Below, in pieces: positions 57,666 to 64,000 of a stretch of DNA of 64,000 bases. The notes under the pieces were generated by a model. The model ran no database searches. It was not told the DNA's origin and saw only the letters and a list, made by a program, of their open reading frames with translations. The stretch lies in contig CAJJBN010000021.1 of NCBI GenBank assembly GCA_905182435.1, forward strand, positions 59,335 to 123,334, given 5' to 3'. Both the position numbers and the translations under genes were made by a program. Numbering within the stretch: position 1 is the first letter of the stretch; each line of letters begins with the position of its first letter. This stretch comes from Opitutaceae bacterium BACL24 MAG-120322-bin51 (lineage in GTDB: Bacteria > Verrucomicrobiota > Verrucomicrobiia > Opitutales > Coraliomargaritaceae).

Positions 57666-57998
57666 CTACTTTTCCACCGCACGCTCGCAGCCATACTGCT
57701 CCAATAAATCAGCCACTAGGCTCGGCAAATGCGACAAATGCGCCCCCGTACCCGCAGACGCGACCGCACAAGACACGTAGCCGATATTATCGCTGATCGG
57801 TAAATTCAAGCCGCGCTCCTCCAGCCATTGATTCAACACGAGCAACGCCTCCATCCAGTCGCGTAGCGAGAAATCACTCTCATCGACCTCTTCCAGCAAG
57901 GCACGCTGCAAGTCCTCTGCACCTTTGAAATGTGCATCTAGATAGGCGAGCACACTGGGTGAATCTGCAAACTCGCTCCCAACACTTGCTTGTCTCAA
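57666..57998 (-). CDS. Hypothetical protein
   Basis: A 110-residue acidic, helical protein with no recognised domain. It begins at a TTG (57998); an ATG 14 bp further upstream starts another frame, so the true N-terminus is uncertain and may be affected by a frame error. It has segments ADSPSVLAYLDAHFKGAEDL and DWMEALLVLNQWLEERGLNL. It lies just upstream of the damaged mgtE on the same strand. No function is proposed. Confidence 0.4.
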   Translation of the reverse strand: MRQASVGSEFADSPSVLAYLDAHFKGAEDLQRALLEEVDESDFSLRDWMEALLVLNQWLEERGLNLPISDNIGYVSCAVASAGTGAHLSHLPSLVADLLEQYGCERAVEK

Positions 57999-58145
57999 AT
58001 TCTGGCATCTAGCCGAGTTGTGTCAGGTAACCGCGCCCGAGACAAATTGATTGCGCTCGTTTTTATCGATTAAATCTGCCCACTGCGTGATTTCTAGCGC
58101 TTGAGTCTTGCTCCTCGCCCATTCAACCCTTGGCTGTAAGATCTT

Positions 58146-58601
58146 ATGCGCACTATCCGCACAGCTGCCAGAGCCCTCATTGTCCTAGAAGGCAAACTAC
58201 TCGCCATCAAAATGCGCGATCAGTCTGGCGTGTTCTACATCCTACCTGGCGGCGGCCAGCGCCACGCCGAGACCTTGCGCGAATGCCTCCGACGCGAATG
58301 CCTCGAAGAGATTGGCACCGATGTCGATGTCGGCGAACTCCTCTATCTGCGTGAATACATCGGCAAGAACCATGAGTTCCGCCACGTCCATCGCAGTTTT
58401 CATCAAGTCGAGAGCGTGTTTCGCTGCTCACTGCCGAATCCAGACGGTATCGGCCCTGGCACCGAGCACGACAAAAAGCAAATCGGCGTCGAATGGATCC
58501 CCCTAGAAGAGCTGGACGACTGCCGCTTCCTGCCGGAGGTGATCAAACCCTTTTTTACCAAAATGGCTTCGAGCCGAGTTCGAATTATCTGGGAGATGTG
58601 A
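58146..58601 (+). CDS. Nudix hydrolase
   Basis: A 151-residue protein with the Nudix box at about 36-58: [20 protein letters not shown] followed by EIG. This matches G-x5-E-x7-RE-x2-EE-x-G, although Cys and Thr occupy positions that are often aliphatic. Such enzymes cleave nucleoside diphosphates linked to another moiety; the substrate cannot be read from the sequence. A strand-rich rest ([20 protein letters not shown]) is typical. It stands alone, with short gaps on both sides. Confidence 0.9.
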   Translation: MRTIRTAARALIVLEGKLLAIKMRDQSGVFYILPGGGQRHAETLRECLRRECLEEIGTDVDVGELLYLREYIGKNHEFRHVHRSFHQVESVFRCSLPNPDGIGPGTEHDKKQIGVEWIPLEELDDCRFLPEVIKPFFTKMASSRVRIIWEM

Positions 58602-58739
58602 ATTGAGTGCGCGCCAGTCAATTGATGTGTGCAGGTGCAACAGTATGAAAGTGAGAATGTAATTCCTGCTTCCTAACCGTTAAAACATCCCAACCTTCCC
58701 ACTTTTTCCCCTTTCACTGTAACACCTTCCCACTCTCAC

Positions 58740-59993
<1,254 letters not shown>

Positions 59994-60080
59994 TCCTAAC
60001 AACGATCCACACACCCACATCAACCTGCAGCAGCTACCAGAGCACGGGATCCCCAATTCAACCAGGGACACCCAAAACCA

Positions 60081-61820
<1,740 letters not shown>

Positions 61821-61829
61821 TCTTTCCAA

Positions 61830-61876
61830 TGCCGAACGTCGAATTGATGAGAACACTCAAAATCTGACGTTCGGCA
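61830..61876 (+). terminator. Hairpin after the RNase G gene
   Basis: TGCCGAACGTC and GACGTTCGGCA are perfect inverted arms of 11 bp with a 25-base loop, and no T-run. This may be a weak terminator or a processing site before the glycerate kinase gene. Confidence 0.5.
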
Positions 61877-61899
61877 CAGGATTTGCATCTACGCAGTTT

Positions 61900-63085
61900 A
61901 TGAAAATCCTCGCTGCATTCGATAAGTTCAAAGACTCCATGACGGCCGTCGCGGCATGCGCAGCGGCTACTGCTGGCGCACGCCAAGCGCTGGGTAGTGC
62001 GGCGCACATCACTCAAGCGCCACTGACCGATGGCGGCGAAGGCTTTTGTAGTATTTTAACCAACTGCCGCGAATGGCTTCATTCAGACACATACCGTCTG
62101 CGGCCCACTCGGAGACGACCTCGAAGCACCCTTAGGCTGGGTGAACAGCACTGCATTGCCTACTGCAGTGCGTGAGCGACTCGACCTTCCTCTAGGCAAG
62201 GTCGCGATCATCGAAATGGCCGCTGCTGCAGGCCTCGAACAAGTGCCTGCACATCGCCGACACCCAAAACGGTGCACCACTTACGGAGTGGGTGAACTAA
62301 TTCGGATCGCAGTCGCAGAAGGTGCGGATGCGATTCTACTCGGTATCGGCGGCAGTGCCACCAGCGACCTCGGTCTCGGACTACTGCAAGCACTAGGCTT
62401 ACAGTTTATCGGCTCAAACGGTCACGCCATCGAACGCATCCTCCCAGCGAACTGGCCACAAGTCACCCACATCTCAGGCAGTCTCGAAATCGTCACACCG
62501 CCGATTTTCATCGCGTGCGATGTCGACAACCCATTGCTCGGCCCACGCGGAGCCGCAGCAGTCTATGGCCCTCAGAAAGGCTTACTCGCAGACGAACTGG
62601 AAAGCTTCGAGGCTGAGTCCGCACGTATCGCCTCGATGCTCAGTGCATACTTCAAGCAACCTGAAGCACTCCGCGAATCGCCGGGGAGCGGCGCGGCCGG
62701 AGGCATCGGCTTTGGCCTAAATGTAGCCTGTGGCAGCCACTACGTCGCGGGGTTCGAACTCGTCAGCACCTGGCTTGACCTAGAGAGCAAGATCGCTGCA
62801 GCTGATCTAATCCTTACCGGAGAGGGCCAAATCGACCTCAGCTCACTGAACGGCAAAGGCCCCTACGCACTCGCAATCGCGGCTAACCTCGCCCACAAAC
62901 CAATGATACTCTTAGCGGGTTGCATCGAAGCACCAGCAGCCGAGCAACTGCACCGAGAGTTCCCTAATTGCACCACCGCAGCCATTACCCCCGAAGGCTG
63001 CCCACTCCCACAGGCACTCGCAGATGGCCCAGACAACTTGCAAAATAAAACCGCGCAAGTTCTGCAGCAACAGACTCAACAATGA
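61900..63085 (+). CDS. Glycerate kinase (GlxK/GarK family), interrupted by one frameshift
   Basis: Phosphorylates glycerate in glyoxylate or glucarate metabolism. From the ATG at 61900: MKILAAFDKFKDSMTAVAAC, LTDGGEGFCSILTN. Near 62060-62068 one extra base (T in AACTGCC) shifts the frame. Removing it gives AANGFIQTHTVCGPLGDDLE, APLGWVNSTALPTAV and the rest to 63085, including ILLGIGGSATSDLGLGLLQA and LTGEGQIDLSSLNGKGPYAL. The joined length of 394 residues fits the family. The end overlaps the next start as ATGA. Confidence 0.88.
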
Positions 63086-63741
63086 CCATTGAAGAGCATG
63101 AACTCAGAGAGACGAGAACGCGCCGCATCCGCAGGGTGAAGCGCTGGCTCAGGCTTTTGCCTCGGCGCACCAACATTCATCGCTACCCGATCCTCTGGCG
63201 CTTTTCCGTAGGTGCGCGCAAACGCATCTATCTCTGGAGCTTTCGCGTCGAGAACGCGGTGCCCGCAATCTACGCAGGCTTCATTCTCGCACTCATGCCA
63301 CTCTACGGCATACAGATTCCGATCGCACTTTGCCTCGCCCTGTTTCTGCGGGCGAATCTGCCGATTCTTGTCGGGTTACAAATGCTCTCCAACCCACTCA
63401 CGATATTGCCGTTCTGGTATGCCGCCTATCAAGTTGGCAGCAGCGTGCTCCGTATCGTCAGCATTGAAACACCGCCACTCGGCCAACCCGACGTTAAAGC
63501 CATCGCCCATAATTTCACCAACGGCGAATGGATCAGCAATATTGAACCCCTGCTGGCCACCTTCAGCATCATGTGTCTCGGTGGTATCGTCTTGGGTGTC
63601 TTTTTCGGCCTCATCTCTAGCTTTGCCTATCGCGTCACAGCCAAAAGAACCGCCGCAAGCTACGCACTTTTGATTCAAAAAATTCATGACCGTAAAGCGC
63701 GTAAATCAGATCTTCCTTCCGACCCCGACTCCAATGCTTAA
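63082..63741 (+). CDS. DUF2062-domain membrane protein
   Basis: A 219-residue protein with a basic N-terminus ([20 protein letters not shown]) and two or three hydrophobic helix pairs. The DUF2062 pattern appears in [40 protein letters not shown] and [20 protein letters not shown]. The function of this family is unknown; members often lie near glycan or lipid genes. It is translationally coupled to the kinase (4 bp) and overlaps the next gene by 8 bp. Confidence 0.88.
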   Translation: MTIEEHELRETRTRRIRRVKRWLRLLPRRTNIHRYPILWRFSVGARKRIYLWSFRVENAVPAIYAGFILALMPLYGIQIPIALCLALFLRANLPILVGLQMLSNPLTILPFWYAAYQVGSSVLRIVSIETPPLGQPDVKAIAHNFTNGEWISNIEPLLATFSIMCLGGIVLGVFFGLISSFAYRVTAKRTAASYALLIQKIHDRKARKSDLPSDPDSNA

Positions 63742-64000
63742 ATTCCTTCGTCTCCTCTCGATCACTCTCCTAGCAAGCTGTGCGCTCATCGCACAAGCAG
63801 ACCGTATCAGCCTCGGCATCGACACACTGCAACAATCTGGATTTCGCGCCATCGCAGGCAAACGAGTCGGGCTGCTTACCCATCCAGCTGGCGTCAACCG
63901 TGATGGAGTTAGCAGCATCGACGTGCTGCGCCGCGCGCAAAATGTAAAACTCGTTGCTCTGTTTGGTCCAGAGCACGGCATCTACGGCAACGAAAAGGCA
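63734..64000 (+). CDS. DUF1343 / NamZ-type exo-beta-N-acetylmuramidase (5' part, cut by window edge)
   Basis: The ATG at 63734 opens a frame that runs off the right edge after 89 codons. A signal peptide ([20 protein letters not shown]) is followed by [40 protein letters not shown] and [16 protein letters not shown], the opening signature of the DUF1343 family, whose member NamZ removes N-acetylmuramic acid from peptidoglycan fragments. It overlaps the DUF2062 gene by 8 bp. Confidence 0.88.
   Translation, partial: MLKFLRLLSITLLASCALIAQADRISLGIDTLQQSGFRAIAGKRVGLLTHPAGVNRDGVSSIDVLRRAQNVKLVALFGPEHGIYGNEKA

Overview
The window is one continuous stretch of a bacterial chromosome of moderate GC. 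It most likely belongs to Verrucomicrobiota, class Opitutae (a Coraliomargarita or Puniceicoccus-like marine lineage). The evidence is a PEP-CTERM surface protein beside a short pseudopilin with a C-terminal FxDGH motif, a GlgM-GlgE glucan pathway, and an spc operon without L30, as is common in PVC bacteria. Many ribosomal genes also lack a Shine-Dalgarno sequence. This placement comes from gene content and was not tested by a database search.

Layout. 1-4.4 kb: a minus-strand pair for surface polysaccharide (an O-antigen ligase-like protein cut by the window edge, and kdsD), a rhomboid protease, and a divergent AsmA-like membrane-anchored protein. 4.7-24.5 kb: the minus-strand ribosomal cluster. 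In transcription order this is rpsL-rpsG-fusA-rpsJ (str), a 1.4 kb gap, then rplC-rplD-rplW-rplB-rpsS-(secreted unknown)-rplV-rpsC-rplP-rpmC-rpsQ-rplN-rplX-rplE-rpsN-rpsH-rplF-rplR-rpsE-rplO-secY-map-rpsM-rpsK-rpsD-rpoA-rplQ. 24.7-37.5 kb: tRNA-Thr-tuf-tRNA-Trp-secE-nusG-rplK-rplA-rplJ-rplL-rpoB-rpoC, also on minus. Almost all of the core transcription and translation machinery is therefore in one 33 kb minus-strand block.

37.6-64 kb is a mixed housekeeping and accessory region: a ZnuABC-type zinc importer, aspartate kinase and homoserine dehydrogenase, an unknown lipoprotein, plsY, serA, then two glutaredoxin-like genes bracketing glgM-glgE. Next come a MazG-type pyrophosphohydrolase between two ~213-bp direct repeats, and a Fur-family regulator divergent from a damaged merC, a pseudopilin and a PEP-CTERM protein (a possible metal-responsive surface locus). 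The right end holds a damaged mgtE, a Nudix hydrolase, rodA, an RNase E/G gene, a frameshifted glycerate kinase, a DUF2062 protein and the start of a NamZ/DUF1343 gene.

A recurring oddity is frame damage. fusA, hom and the glycerate kinase each need one base skipped to read through. merC has about two lesions and mgtE at least six. Because fusA and hom should be intact in a living cell, consensus errors are a strong possibility. The clustering in mgtE and merC also allows true decay. Intergenic regions carry two short palindromic repeat families, a 40-bp tandem triplication and pyrimidine-rich tracts placed directly before several start codons.
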